Assembly (NCBI RefSeq): GCF_001590985.1
Contig: NZ_BCTX01000026.1
Location: forward strand, 1 to 62,767
Source of the DNA: Novosphingobium naphthalenivorans NBRC 102051
GTDB lineage: Bacteria > Pseudomonadota > Alphaproteobacteria > Sphingomonadales > Sphingomonadaceae
Length of the DNA stretch: 62,767 nucleotides
Reading direction: 5' to 3'
The notes beneath the pieces were generated by a model. That model searched no databases and had not been told where the DNA came from. It worked only from the letters and a program-made list of their open reading frames with translations. Numbering within the stretch: position 1 is the stretch's first letter; the number at the start of each line of letters is the position of its first letter. This document shows positions 18,837 through 27,170 of this stretch, in pieces. The translations under genes and the position numbers were made by a program.

Positions 18837-19496
18837 TCAGCCCCGCGCCGCGCGCACGGCCGCGCCGCCCGCGAAAGGCGCGATGGCCAGCAGGACAAGG
18901 CTGGCCGCGCCGGTCAGCGCCAGCCCGCTTTCACCGCCCATGCCCAAGCTGCCGGCACCGAAGATCAGGATCGGCACGGCCATCGGGATCACCAGCAGCC
19001 CGGACAGCGCCGCGCCGCCGCGCAGCCCTGCGGTCAACGCCGCGACGGTGACGCCCAGCGCGGCAAGGCCCGGCGTGCCCGCGAGCAGTCCGATTTCGAC
19101 AATGCGCAGCGTCTTGCCGTCGAGGCCGAGCAGCGCGGCGGCGGGCAGGGCGGCCAGCATCAGCGGCGGGCCGAAGCTCAGCCAGTGAGCCAGTACACGC
19201 ACCGCGATCACCAGTTCCTCGGATATGCCGCGCAGCGCCCACTGGTCGAACAGTCCCATTTCGATGTCGGGTTCAACCAGCCGGTCGAGCGGGAGGATCG
19301 CGGCGAGCAGGGCGGCGACCCAGATCACGCCGCCGCCGGTGCGCGCCAGCAGCGGTGCATCGGGGCCGACCGCGAAAGGATAGAGCATCGCCACCGAGAG
19401 GAAGAACAGCACCGGCAGCACTGCTCCGCCGCCGCGTCCGCCCAGCAGCAGGCGCGTAAGGTCGCGGCGCAGCAGGGCCATGATCCGCCCGCTCAT
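18837..19496 (-). CDS. ccmB: Haem exporter membrane protein CcmB
   Basis: CcmB is the membrane subunit of the CcmAB ABC transporter used in system I cytochrome c maturation. The protein (219 residues) begins [20 protein letters not shown], followed by six hydrophobic segments, with the family-typical VLPVLFFLSVAMLYPFAVGP and EPDIEMGLFDQWALRG (cytoplasmic loop) visible. The ATG at 19496 overlaps the ccmA stop by 4 nt; a longer open frame to 19661 is only a shadow over ccmA. CcmC, CcmD and CcmE are not adjacent and must be elsewhere. The need for cytochrome c maturation fits the cytochrome c gene at 23036. Confidence 0.9.
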   Translation of the reverse strand: MSGRIMALLRRDLTRLLLGGRGGGAVLPVLFFLSVAMLYPFAVGPDAPLLARTGGGVIWVAALLAAILPLDRLVEPDIEMGLFDQWALRGISEELVIAVRVLAHWLSFGPPLMLAALPAAALLGLDGKTLRIVEIGLLAGTPGLAALGVTVAALTAGLRGGAALSGLLVIPMAVPILIFGAGSLGMGGESGLALTGAASLVLLAIAPFAGGAAVRAARG

Positions 19497-20086
19497 GCCG
19501 CATACTCCGCCAGCGCCAGTCTGCCCATGCCCGGCAGGTCGAACGGCTGGTGCGAGGCGACCAGGGCAATCCCGCCTTGCGCGCAATGTTCGGCGACGAG
19601 GGCCTCGGTCAGTTCCACGGCATGGACATCCAGACCGTTGAGCGGCTCGTCGAGCAGCCACACGCGGGCTTTCTGCCCGATCAGCCGGGCCAGCGCGGCG
19701 CGCTTCTTCTGCCCGGTGGACAGATAGCGCACCGGCACGTCGAGCAGGTCGGAAAGGCCGAGACGGGCCAGTTCGTTGTCCGCGGCACCGTCGATCCGCT
19801 GCCAGAAGGCCAGCGCCTTGCCGAGCGGCTGCACCGGATCGAGCGCGGGGCGCTCGTCGATGAGGCCGATCGTGCCGGTCACTTCCACCGATCCGGCGAA
19901 AGCGGGCGCCAGCCCCGCGACGATCCGCAGCAGGCTGGACTTGCCGATGCCGTTGCTGCCCGCGATCTGCAGCGCCTCACCCGCCGCAAGGCGCAGCGAG
20001 AGGCGCCGGAACAGCACTCTGTCGCCGCGCCGGCACGCGAGATCGGTTACGGAAACGGCGGCGCCTTGCGTCGACGGGTGTTGCAT
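19493..20086 (-). CDS. ccmA: Haem exporter ATP-binding protein CcmA
   Basis: This is the ABC ATPase partner of CcmB (197 residues, short as is typical for CcmA). Walker A is GSNGIGKSS (about residues 43-51), the ABC signature is LSTGQKKR (about 121-128) and Walker B is [12 protein letters not shown] (about 142-153), with the switch His in VASHQ. The gene is divergent from phhB; 47 nt separate the two starts, so both promoters share that gap or overlap the coding starts. The ccmAB pair alone forms the operon here. Confidence 0.93.
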   Translation of the reverse strand: MQHPSTQGAAVSVTDLACRRGDRVLFRRLSLRLAAGEALQIAGSNGIGKSSLLRIVAGLAPAFAGSVEVTGTIGLIDERPALDPVQPLGKALAFWQRIDGAADNELARLGLSDLLDVPVRYLSTGQKKRAALARLIGQKARVWLLDEPLNGLDVHAVELTEALVAEHCAQGGIALVASHQPFDLPGMGRLALAEYAA

Positions 20087-20133
20087 CGCGCTGTGCGATA
20101 GGGGAAACCGCGCGCACTGCCAAGGAGAGTGAC

Positions 20134-20424
20134 ATGACCATCCCCCGCCTGACCGATGCCGAACGCGACGAAGTGCTGAAGGGCCTGCCCGGCTGGGGCC
20201 TGAGCGAGGATGGCCTTGCTTTCGAAATCGAGCTGGAATTCGGCGATTTCAACGAGGCTTTCGGCTTCATGACCCGGGTTGCGCTCTACGCCGACAAGGC
20301 CGATCACCATCCCGAATGGTTCAATGTTTACAACAAGGTGCGCGTGCGCCTGACCACGCATGACGCAGGCGGACTGAGCGAGCGCGATGTGGCGATGGCG
20401 CGGTTCATCGACGGGATCGTCTGA
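20134..20424 (+). CDS. phhB: Pterin-4a-carbinolamine dehydratase
   Basis: The 96-residue protein is full length for the PhhB/DCoH family. The active-site segment [19 protein letters not shown] (about residues 52-70) and [13 protein letters not shown] (72-84) are present. It dehydrates 4a-hydroxytetrahydropterin, the product of phenylalanine hydroxylase, allowing cofactor recycling. No phenylalanine hydroxylase gene is in the window, though fumarylacetoacetase (57781) of the same Phe/Tyr degradation route is. ATG 20134 is preceded by AAGGAGAG, a strong ribosome site. Confidence 0.92.
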   Translation: MTIPRLTDAERDEVLKGLPGWGLSEDGLAFEIELEFGDFNEAFGFMTRVALYADKADHHPEWFNVYNKVRVRLTTHDAGGLSERDVAMARFIDGIV

Positions 20425-20481
20425 GGCTGGGAACTGTAGCTGCCTAGAGCATCGTGCGTTTGATCTGCGCGGGGGCCGTTC

Positions 20482-20535
20482 GTGTCGAGCGAAGTCGAGA
20501 CACGTTGGCCCGGCGCTGGTGTGTCTCGACACGCG
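20482..20535. repeat. Short palindromic intergenic repeat
   Basis: Between phhB and katG, GTGTCGAGCGAAGTCGAGAC starting at 20482 can fold on itself (GTGTCGA/TCGAGAC-type hairpin) and is followed by an inverted partial copy, TGTGTCTCGACACG, ending near 20534. This resembles repeat families dispersed between genes in sphingomonads, recognisable by the CGAGCGAAGTCGAGACAC core. The whole gap of 288 nt holds nothing else clear except the katG ribosome site. Confidence 0.5.
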
Positions 20536-20712
20536 CAATATCGGCTCAGCTCCAGTGCTGCGCACGCGAACAGATTATGAAACTTATGTAACTTTTCATT
20601 TCTGATCGAATTCTCCGATTACTCTAACGAGGCACTCCTGTTTTCCGCCTGTCGTGGCGGGGCGTATCCCGGCGTCCGGCTCGATGGAGCCTTTCGCAAC
20701 AGGAGAGGAAAG

Positions 20713-22944
20713 ATGTTCAGGAAAACCCCGAGGCCGCTTACGTCGCTGCTGCTGGGAACGGCTGTCGCGCTGATGGCCCCGCCGGCACTGGCCCAGGACG
20801 CGGCCGCGCCGATGGCGCCGGGCATGACCAACAAGGACTGGTGGCCCAAGAGCCTCGACCTGGCCGCGCTGCGCCAGCACGAAGCCCAGTCCAATCCCTA
20901 TGGCGCGGATTACGACTACGCGAAGGAATTTGCCTCGCTCGATCTGGATGCGGTGAAGGCCGATATCCGCAAGGTGCTCCACACCTCGCAGCCCTGGTGG
21001 CCGGCCGACTATGGCAATTACGGCCCGTTCTTCATCCGCATGGCCTGGCACAGTGCCGGCACTTATCGCGTGGGTGACGGGCGCGGCGGCTCGGACGGCG
21101 GCGAGCAGCGCTTCGAGCCGCTCAATTCCTGGCCCGACAATGTCAGCCTCGACAAGGCCCGGCGCCTCGTCTGGCCGATCAAGCAGAAGTACGGGCGCAA
21201 GCTTTCGTGGGGTGATCTGATGGTCCTCACCGGCAATGTCGCGCTGGAGGACATGGGCTTCACGACTGTCGGCTTTGCAGGCGGCCGCATCGATGCCTGG
21301 CAGCCGGACCTTGTTTACTGGGGCCCGGAAATGAAGATGCTGGGCGATCAGCGCCGCGATACCAAGGGCAATCTCAAGGGGCCGCTGGCCGCCGTGCAGA
21401 TGGGCCTCATCTACGTCAATCCGGAAGGCCCCAACGGCAACGGCGATCCGATCTCCGCGGCTGCCGACATCCGCCGCGCTTTCGGCAACATGGCGATGAA
21501 CGACGAGGAAACCGCCGCACTGATCGCGGGCGGCCACACTTTCGGCAAGGCGCACGGCGCACACAAGCCGGAAGAGTGCATGGAGGCTGATCCTGCTTCG
21601 GCCGGTCTCGAACAGCAGGGGCTCGGCTGGAAGAACAACTGCGGCAAGGGTAATGCCGAGGATACCATCACCAGCGGCCTTGAAGGCGCCTGGTCGGCGG
21701 CCCCGACGATGTTCACCATGCAGTATGTCGACAATCTGATGAACTTCGATTGGGTCAAGACCAAGAGCCCGGCCGGGGCGACCCAGTGGATCCCGAGCGA
21801 TCCGGCGGCTGCGAACCTCGTTCCCGACGCGCATATTCCCGGCAAGACCCACGCGCCGATCATGTTCACCACCGACATCGCGCTCAAGGAAGATCCCAAG
21901 TTCCGGGCCATTCTGGAAGGGTGGCGCAAGGACAATACCGCCTTCGCCAAGGCCTTTGCCCGTGCCTGGTTCAAGCTGACCCACCGCGATCTCGGCCCGT
22001 CGGCGCGCTATCTCGGCAAGGACATTCCCACCGAGAGCTACGGCTGGCAGGACCCGCTGCCCGAAGCCAGGTATGCGATGATCGACAGCGCCGATGAAGC
22101 GCAACTCAAGGGCAAGATCCTCGCCTCGGGCCTGACCGGCAGCGAACTGGTGCGCACCGCCTGGGCTTCGGCCTCGACCTTCCGCGGCACCGACATGCGC
22201 GGCGGTGCCAATGGCGCCCGCGTCCGTCTGCAGCCGCAGATGGACTGGGCCGTCAACGACAAGGCCGAACTGACCAAGGTCGTCGGCAAGCTGGAGGCGA
22301 TCCAGAAGGCCTTCAACAAGGGCGCCAAGGGCGGCAAGCAGGTCTCGCTGGCGGACCTGATCGTGCTGGGCGGCAATGCAGCGATCGAGCAGGCGGCGGC
22401 CAAGGGCGGCTACACGATCACGGTGCCGTTTACGCCCGGCCGTGTCGATGCCACGCAGGCGCAGACCGACGTGACCTCGTTCGGCTATCTCGAGCCCAAG
22501 GCTGACGGTTTCCGCAACTACTATGCGGCGGACTCCTATCAGGCGCCGGCTCCCGCGCTGGTGGACAAGGCGGACATGCTGAACCTCACCGTGCCGGAAA
22601 TGACCGTGCTCGTGGGCGGTATGCGCGTGCTGGGTGCCAATGCCGGCGGTTCGGCCAACGGCGTGTTCACCAGCCGTCCGGGCACGCTCTCGAACGACTT
22701 CTTCGTCAACCTGCTGTCGATGGACACGGTCTGGTCGAAGTCGGCCACGCCCGGGCTCTATGACGGCAAGGACCGGGCCAGCGGCGCTGCCAGGTGGACG
22801 GCCACGCCGGTCGATCTGATCTTCGGATCGAACTCGGAACTGCGGGCCGTGTCGGAAGCCTATGCCTCCGATGATGCGGGCAAGCTGTTCGTCGACGATT
22901 TCGTCGCGGCCTGGACCAAAGTGATGAATGCCGACCGCTTCTGA
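20713..22944 (+). CDS. katG: Catalase-peroxidase KatG with an export signal
   Basis: The 743-residue protein is a full bifunctional catalase-peroxidase. Active-site residues are present: Arg109, Trp112 and His113 in [13 protein letters not shown], Tyr234 in [10 protein letters not shown], Met260 in NMAMNDEET and proximal His275 in [10 protein letters not shown]. Trp112-Tyr234-Met260 should form the crosslinked adduct needed for catalase activity. Unusually, the N-terminus is a signal peptide ([17 protein letters not shown], cleavage about residue 27), so the enzyme should act in the periplasm. AGGAGAGGAAAG lies just before ATG. A small cytochrome c gene follows 91 nt downstream. Both peroxidase halves are intact in length. 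Confidence 0.96.
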   Translation: MFRKTPRPLTSLLLGTAVALMAPPALAQDAAAPMAPGMTNKDWWPKSLDLAALRQHEAQSNPYGADYDYAKEFASLDLDAVKADIRKVLHTSQPWWPADYGNYGPFFIRMAWHSAGTYRVGDGRGGSDGGEQRFEPLNSWPDNVSLDKARRLVWPIKQKYGRKLSWGDLMVLTGNVALEDMGFTTVGFAGGRIDAWQPDLVYWGPEMKMLGDQRRDTKGNLKGPLAAVQMGLIYVNPEGPNGNGDPISAAADIRRAFGNMAMNDEETAALIAGGHTFGKAHGAHKPEECMEADPASAGLEQQGLGWKNNCGKGNAEDTITSGLEGAWSAAPTMFTMQYVDNLMNFDWVKTKSPAGATQWIPSDPAAANLVPDAHIPGKTHAPIMFTTDIALKEDPKFRAILEGWRKDNTAFAKAFARAWFKLTHRDLGPSARYLGKDIPTESYGWQDPLPEARYAMIDSADEAQLKGKILASGLTGSELVRTAWASASTFRGTDMRGGANGARVRLQPQMDWAVNDKAELTKVVGKLEAIQKAFNKGAKGGKQVSLADLIVLGGNAAIEQAAAKGGYTITVPFTPGRVDATQAQTDVTSFGYLEPKADGFRNYYAADSYQAPAPALVDKADMLNLTVPEMTVLVGGMRVLGANAGGSANGVFTSRPGTLSNDFFVNLLSMDTVWSKSATPGLYDGKDRASGAARWTATPVDLIFGSNSELRAVSEAYASDDAGKLFVDDFVAAWTKVMNADRF

Positions 22945-23035
22945 GCGGCGGGGATTTTGCAGTGAACGAGAGCAGGCGGCCGCAGGCCTGTGGCTGCCTG
23001 CTCTCATTTTGTTTCAAGAGGGTCGAGGTCAGGTA

Positions 23036-23431
23036 ATGCGCAAGTTCCATGTGGCGATGTTGTGCCTCGCCTCGCTATCGCTGCTTGCCATTGCCGTCAT
23101 GGGGCGTGCGGCCGAGGCCAGTTCCCCCAATGCCGCCGCAGCCAGACCCGGCGCTTTTGCCGTTTGCGCGGCCTGCCATTCGACCGAACCGGGCAGGACC
23201 ATCGTCGGCCCGAGCCTTGCGGGCGTGGCGGGGCGCAAGGCGGGCAGTGTTCCGGGCTATGCCTATAGCGAAGCGCTCAAGGCCTCCGGGCTGACATGGG
23301 ATCAGGCCACGCTCGACAAGTGGCTCACGTCTCCGCAGAAAACCGTGCCGGGCACGAAAATGCCGTTCGCCGGTATTCCCGACCCGGCGAAGCGTAAGGA
23401 AGTCATCCGCTACCTGATGACCTTGAAATAA
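23036..23431 (+). CDS. Small periplasmic class I cytochrome c
   Basis: The 131-residue protein has a signal peptide (VAMLCLASLSLLAIAVMG) and one haem-binding motif, CAACH at residues 44-48, with Met109 in GTKMPFAG as the likely axial ligand. GPSLAGVAGRKAG and WLTSPQKTVPGTKM are typical of soluble cytochrome c550/c2-like proteins. ATG 23036 is preceded by GAGGTCAGG; an upstream open frame from 22928 overlaps katG and is not credible. It follows katG on the same strand, so an electron-donor role to exported KatG is a reasonable inference but not shown. Confidence 0.92.
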   Translation: MRKFHVAMLCLASLSLLAIAVMGRAAEASSPNAAAARPGAFAVCAACHSTEPGRTIVGPSLAGVAGRKAGSVPGYAYSEALKASGLTWDQATLDKWLTSPQKTVPGTKMPFAGIPDPAKRKEVIRYLMTLK

Positions 23432-23442
23432 CCGGGCCGCCC

Positions 23443-24060
23443 CTACAGCGCCGCGTTGTTGTAGCAATGCCAGGTGAAGATCGCGGCCGAACCCCGGTGC
23501 GGGCGCCATTGCTCGGCAAGCGCGCGGGTTTCCTTTTCGCCCGGGCGCGCGTCGAGGCCGAGGATCTTGTGCAGGCCGGCCTGCACGGCGAGGTCCCCGG
23601 CGGGCCAGATATCCGGGCGGCCTTCGGCAAAGAGCAGATAGATTTCCGCGGACCAGCGGCCGATGCCCTTGATCTGCACGAGCTGGGCAATGGCGTCCTC
23701 GTCATCCTCGGGCAGGGCTTCAAGGTCGAGTGCGCCGGCAACAACGAGTTCGCACAGGGAGCGCGCATAGCCCTGTTTCTGGCGCGAGAGGCCGCAGCTG
23801 CGCAGCGCGTCGAAATCGGCGCCCAGCACGGCATCGGGGGGCAGGCCTTCGCCCAGCAAGGCTTCGAGTTTCGCCCAGACCGAAGCGGCCGCGGCCACGC
23901 TCACCTGCTGGCCGACGATCGTGCGCAGCAGCGTGGCATAGCCGGTAGGGCGGATGCGCGGTTCGGGGTATCCGGCCAGTTCGAGCGCGCGGGCCATCGC
24001 GGGTTCGCGCGCGGCGATCGCGTCGAGGCCAGAAACGAGTGCGTCAGCGGTCAAACCCAT
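23443..24060 (-). CDS. DNA-3-methyladenine glycosylase II-type (HhH-GPD) enzyme
   Basis: The 205-residue protein belongs to the helix-hairpin-helix GPD superfamily of base-excision glycosylases. The hairpin is [16 protein letters not shown] (about residues 129-144) and the catalytic aspartate is Asp156 in WPAGDLAVQ. An N-terminal [16 protein letters not shown] segment matches AlkA-type enzymes. No iron-sulphur cluster loop is present, so it is not an EndoIII/MutY type. It removes alkylated bases, most likely 3-methyladenine. ATG 24060 was chosen because the conserved N-terminus starts there; the longer frame to 24141 overlaps the ferredoxin promoter. The stop is 11 nt from the cytochrome c stop, convergent. 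Confidence 0.9.
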   Translation of the reverse strand: MGLTADALVSGLDAIAAREPAMARALELAGYPEPRIRPTGYATLLRTIVGQQVSVAAAASVWAKLEALLGEGLPPDAVLGADFDALRSCGLSRQKQGYARSLCELVVAGALDLEALPEDDEDAIAQLVQIKGIGRWSAEIYLLFAEGRPDIWPAGDLAVQAGLHKILGLDARPGEKETRALAEQWRPHRGSAAIFTWHCYNNAAL

Positions 24061-24134
24061 GTCGTCAGCTACCTTGCAAAAGCGGGTTGCAGCCTTTAGC
24101 AGCCTCCGGCAAACGCGCCTACCATTGCATTTTC

Positions 24135-24149
24135 GATACATGGTGTATC
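24135..24149. promoter_or_regulatory. Perfect inverted repeat upstream of ferredoxin gene
   Basis: GATACATGGTGTATC is a perfect 6-3-6 inverted repeat centred about 25 nt before the ferredoxin ATG at 24167, in the divergent gap shared with the DNA glycosylase gene. Its size and place suit a dimeric repressor site. I cannot assign a regulator. Confidence 0.45.
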
Positions 24150-24166
24150 AAAGGGGATCCGTTAGT

Positions 24167-24484
24167 ATGCCGCAGATTATCGTCGTCAATCAGTCGGGTG
24201 AGGAATCGAGCGTAGAGGCGGCTGAAGGCCGCACTCTGATGGAAGTCATCCGTGACGCGGGCTTTGACGAACTGCTGGCGCTGTGCGGCGGCTGCTGCTC
24301 CTGTGCGACCTGCCACGTCCACATCGATCCGGCTTACATGGACAAGCTGCCGGAGATGAGCGAGGACGAGAACGACCTGCTCGACAGCTCGGACCACCGC
24401 AACGAATTCTCGCGCCTGTCTTGCCAGGTGCCGGTGACGGCGGTCCTGGAAGGCTGCAAGGTCACGATCGCCAAGGAAGACTGA
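24167..24484 (+). CDS. [2Fe-2S] ferredoxin, adrenodoxin/putidaredoxin type
   Basis: A 105-residue plant/vertebrate-type fold ferredoxin. The cluster ligands fit Cys40, Cys46, Cys49 ([11 protein letters not shown]) and Cys86 (LSCQVPV). The stretch [13 protein letters not shown] matches the acidic interaction helix of ferredoxins that serve cytochrome P450s or iron-sulphur assembly. There are extra cysteines (43, 44) inside the loop. The likely ribosome site is AAGGGG 10 nt before ATG 24167. No P450 or hsc/isc genes are adjacent, so the partner is unknown. A hairpin (24496-24522) and a long palindromic repeat follow the stop. Confidence 0.93.
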   Translation: MPQIIVVNQSGEESSVEAAEGRTLMEVIRDAGFDELLALCGGCCSCATCHVHIDPAYMDKLPEMSEDENDLLDSSDHRNEFSRLSCQVPVTAVLEGCKVTIAKED

Positions 24485-24495
24485 GAAGAGACTCC

Positions 24496-24522
24496 GGGAA
24501 CCCACCTGACGGGTGGCTTCCC
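24496..24522. terminator. Hairpin after ferredoxin gene, no T-run
   Basis: GGGAACCCACC, loop TGAC, then GGGTGGCTTCCC form an 11-bp stem with one bulged C, starting 12 nt after the ferredoxin stop. It is followed by GGTTCC, not a T-run, so termination is uncertain. Confidence 0.4.
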
Positions 24523-24528
24523 GGTTCC

Positions 24529-24607
24529 GGCACCAGCCCGCGCCCCCACCCGGCCTCCCACGAAAGTATACTTGATGGGAGGCCGGGTGGGGGGCGCGGG
24601 GTGGGGG
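24529..24607. repeat. Long palindromic repeat with a TATA-centred loop
   Basis: Two G/C-rich arms, GCGCCCCCACCCGGCCTCCC (from 24540) and its near-exact complement ending about 24598, enclose a short loop containing AAGTATACTT. The predicted stem is about 22 bp. The left flank, GGCACCAGCCCGCGCCCCCA (24529 on), recurs at 51434-51460 with one mismatch and one extra C, so this is a dispersed element and not a unique terminator. Minus-strand translation gives a low-complexity shadow protein which should not be annotated. Confidence 0.7.
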
Positions 24608-24696
24608 GCGCTCATGATCTGCCTGCAAGTTTGGCTTGGCAGGGGTAAGGTGCAATTCGTTTGCGCCTTGCTCCTGCCTTTCCTAATTCGGGCGGT

Positions 24697-25695
24697 ATGA
24701 CTGCACCGCAAGCAAAGCGTTCGACGCTCGATCTGATCGGCAACACTCCCCTCGTCCTGCTCAAGGGGCCGAGCGAGGCGGCAGGTTGCGAGATCTGGGG
24801 CAAGTGCGAATTCGCCAATCCCGGCGCCTCGGTGAAGGACCGCGCGGCGCTGTGGATCGTGCGCGATGCCGAGGCCAAGGGGCTGCTCCAGCCCGGTGGC
24901 ACGATTGTCGAGGGCACGGCGGGCAATACCGGGATCGGTCTGGCGCTGGTCGCCAATGCGCTGGGTTACAAGACGGTGATCGTCATGCCCGAGACGCAAT
25001 CGCGCGAGAAGATGGACACGCTGCGCGCGCTCGGGGCCGAACTGGTGCTGGTTCCGGCCGCGCCCTTCTCCAACCCCGGCCACTTCGTCCACACCTCGCG
25101 CCGTCTCGCCGAAGAGACCGAAGGCGCGATCTGGGCCAACCAGTTCGACAATATCGCCAACCGCAAGGCTCACATCGAAAGCACCGCGCCGGAGCTGTGG
25201 CAGCAGATGGAAGGCCGGATCGACGGCTTTACTTGCGCGGCGGGCACGGGCGGTACGATTGCCGGCACCGGGCTGGGCCTCAAGGCGTTCGACGATAAGA
25301 TCACGATCGCGCTCACTGATCCGCACGGTGCGGCGCTCTACAACTACTACGCGCATGGCGAGTTGAAGGCGGAAGGCTCTTCGGTCGCGGAAGGGATCGG
25401 GCAGGGGCGTATCACGGCCAATCTCGAAGGCGCGCCGATCGATACCCAGTTCCGCATGTCGGACGAGGAAGGCCTCGAATGGGTGCGGCGCCTGCTGGCG
25501 GAAGAGGGGCTGTGCCTCGGCCTGTCCTCGGGCATCAATGTCGCGGGCGCAGTGGCGCTGGGCAGGCAGCTCGGGCCCAAGGCGCGGGTGGCGACGATCC
25601 TGTGCGATACGGGCTTTCGCTATCTCTCCTCGCTCTACAATCCCGAGTGGCTCAAGGTCAAAGGGCTTCCGGTCTTCCCTTGGCTTGCAAGCTGA
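24697..25695 (+). CDS. cysK: Cysteine synthase-family PLP enzyme
   Basis: The 332-residue protein belongs to fold type II PLP enzymes of the O-acetylserine sulphhydrylase/cystathionine beta-synthase family. The Schiff-base lysine is Lys47 in GASVKDRAA, the substrate loop is EGTAGNTGIGLA (about 73-84) and the phosphate-binding loop is AAGTGGTIAGTG (about 180-191). It makes cysteine from O-acetylserine and sulphide. A TTG upstream at 24661 is in frame; ATG 24697 fits the family N-terminus (STLDLIGNTPLVLL). The sequence WANQFDNIANRKAH is typical of a cysteine synthase A subgroup in alphaproteobacteria. Substrate preference remains inferred. Confidence 0.9.
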   Translation: MTAPQAKRSTLDLIGNTPLVLLKGPSEAAGCEIWGKCEFANPGASVKDRAALWIVRDAEAKGLLQPGGTIVEGTAGNTGIGLALVANALGYKTVIVMPETQSREKMDTLRALGAELVLVPAAPFSNPGHFVHTSRRLAEETEGAIWANQFDNIANRKAHIESTAPELWQQMEGRIDGFTCAAGTGGTIAGTGLGLKAFDDKITIALTDPHGAALYNYYAHGELKAEGSSVAEGIGQGRITANLEGAPIDTQFRMSDEEGLEWVRRLLAEEGLCLGLSSGINVAGAVALGRQLGPKARVATILCDTGFRYLSSLYNPEWLKVKGLPVFPWLAS

Positions 25696-25710
25696 TATAG
25701 AATCCTGCCG

Positions 25711-26082
25711 ATGGCAGGACAGCTTCCGCCCCAGATCGCTTCCGGTATGATCGAGCCGATCACCGCCCCGCAGCGCTATACGGCGCCCAGTGCGCGTGAA
25801 CTGCGTGCGCAGGCGGTGCACCGGTTGCAGGTCGGTCTGTTCGGGCTCTGCGCGATGCTGCTGCTGGTCGGCCTTGCCAACATCATCATGGACCGCGCCA
25901 GGCTGACCGACATCGAGGATCCGATCCACGACGTGGTCGCGGTCGACGCCAAGCCGAAGAAGGCGGCGACCGATCCGCTTGCGGATATCGGCGTCGTCCC
26001 GGCGGTTGAGCCCAGCCCGACGGCCACACCGGCGCCGCACCCCAATCCCATGGACAGCGCCGGAGCCAATCCGCAGCCCTGA
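25711..26082 (+). CDS. Small single-pass membrane protein of unknown function
   Basis: The 123-residue protein has one transmembrane helix (VGLFGLCAMLLLVGLANIIM, about residues 41-60), a 40-residue N-terminal cytoplasmic part and a C-terminal tail rich in Pro, Ala and Asp (DPLADIGVVPAVEPSPTATP). It starts 15 nt after the cysteine synthase stop, so the two are probably cotranscribed. I recognise no domain. It may be a sphingomonad-specific protein. Confidence 0.7.
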   Translation: MAGQLPPQIASGMIEPITAPQRYTAPSARELRAQAVHRLQVGLFGLCAMLLLVGLANIIMDRARLTDIEDPIHDVVAVDAKPKKAATDPLADIGVVPAVEPSPTATPAPHPNPMDSAGANPQP

Positions 26083-26666
26083 TCGCGGCTCCCGCAGTTT
26101 CCCGTTGGGAAAACCGGGGATGGGAAAGCGGGGGAATGCGGTTTCGGGGAAAATCCGGGAAATTGGGGTCTGCTTCCGCCAGATCGCTCTGCCGCGGCGA
26201 TGTCACCCCTTGGCGGGGATATAGCGGGAGAAGGCGCGATTCCTGCCAAAAATGCCGGTTTTCGTGTGGCTTCGAGCGGGAAAGGCGCGTGTTGCGGCTT
26301 TCCGGTGACTGGGCGTGATGGGGATGGTTGTGGGGATTTTCCTTCCTAGGTGGGGATTTGCCGGGATGGGGAGGATTGGCTTCTTTATATATTGAAAAAT
26401 AATGATTTTATGAGAAGGTTCTTCAAGGTCTGAGCCTTCTGGTTCTGGCGCATCGGGTAAGTGCTGCGCGAATTGGTGGATAAATTCCCACTGATCCCCA
26501 GTTTTCCCTTTGATCCCCACATTTCCCGTTATATGGAAACAGTCAATCGGAATGGCTGAGTCTCGCCGTGTCTCGTCTGGATGCGGAACCCTGCCGCGTG
26601 GGTGTGCGGCCGGGGAGGGGCTTCGTCGTTTTCGAGACGAAGGCTTTTTGGGCGAAACGGGGCACC
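26083..26666. promoter_or_regulatory. mraZ/dcw upstream region with phased GGGA/TCCC arrays
   Basis: This 584-nt gap has no credible gene. It contains three clusters of G-tracts. Cluster A has GGGA at 26107, 26117, 26122, 26132, 26147 and 26157 with GGGG at 26165: steps of 5, 10 or 15 nt except the last. Cluster B has TGGG at 26310, 26319, 26331, 26351 and 26367. Cluster C is on the other strand, with CCC runs beginning at 26487, 26496, 26506, 26515 and 26525 (steps 9-10). MraZ is known to bind TGGG repeats spaced one helical turn apart at its own promoter, so cluster C, nearest the gene, is the best operator candidate. An AT-rich stretch at 26381-26411 separates B from C. A promoter is expected here but I could not pick one. 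Confidence 0.65.
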
Positions 26667-27170
26667 ATGGCGGGGCAGCCAATCTTCTACAGCGGGCAGG
26701 GCTTTTCGCTTCTACGCGACAAGAACCGCTTCGTGCTGCCCAGCGCTCTCCGCACTACCGTGCGTGAATCGAGCGGCAAGGACGTGCTGTGCCTGGCCAA
26801 GTTCCCCGAATGGAAATGCCTCGTCGGCTTCGGCCTGTCCCGCGTCGCGGAATTCGAAGACGAACTCGATCGCGAGCAGGCCCGAGCGGATGCTGCCGGG
26901 CGCCCGTTCAACCGCGTCAAGAAGGCCATGGCGCTCTACACCTTCCAGCAAGTGCCGTTCGACGGCTCCGGCCGCTTCGTCCTGCCCGAAGGGCTCGCCC
27001 GCCTCGCGAACATCGGCGACCAGCTCTACTTCCAGGGCGTCGGCCAGTTCATCACCATCTGGAACCCCGAAGAGCTCTACAAGATGGGCGATGATCCCGA
27101 GCTGGAAGGCGCGATCGAGATCTGCCGCTCGGCCGCCGAGGCGGAACTGGCCAAGGCGAAGAAGAAATGA
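26667..27170 (+). CDS. mraZ: MraZ transcriptional regulator of the dcw cluster
   Basis: MraZ is an AbrB-like DNA-binding protein that forms rings and regulates its own cluster. From ATG 26667 it has 167 residues. The two SpoVT/AbrB halves are seen as [14 protein letters not shown] (about residues 15-28) and [19 protein letters not shown] (about 94-112), with the linking YTFQQVPF between. An earlier GTG at 26568 would add 33 residues of non-conserved sequence, so I rejected it. It overlaps rsmH by 4 nt. Candidate binding repeats lie 130-560 nt upstream. Confidence 0.9.
   Translation: MAGQPIFYSGQGFSLLRDKNRFVLPSALRTTVRESSGKDVLCLAKFPEWKCLVGFGLSRVAEFEDELDREQARADAAGRPFNRVKKAMALYTFQQVPFDGSGRFVLPEGLARLANIGDQLYFQGVGQFITIWNPEELYKMGDDPELEGAIEICRSAAEAELAKAKKK

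Noticed and set aside
26101..26536. CRISPR array interpretation of the repeated GGGA units
   Set aside because: The units are too short and closely spaced, with no spacer-repeat structure; phasing fits operator repeats instead. No CRISPR array is seen anywhere in the window.
26568..26666. GTG start for mraZ at 26568
   Set aside because: It adds 33 non-conserved residues and would put coding sequence into the promoter gap; ATG 26667 matches the family start better.
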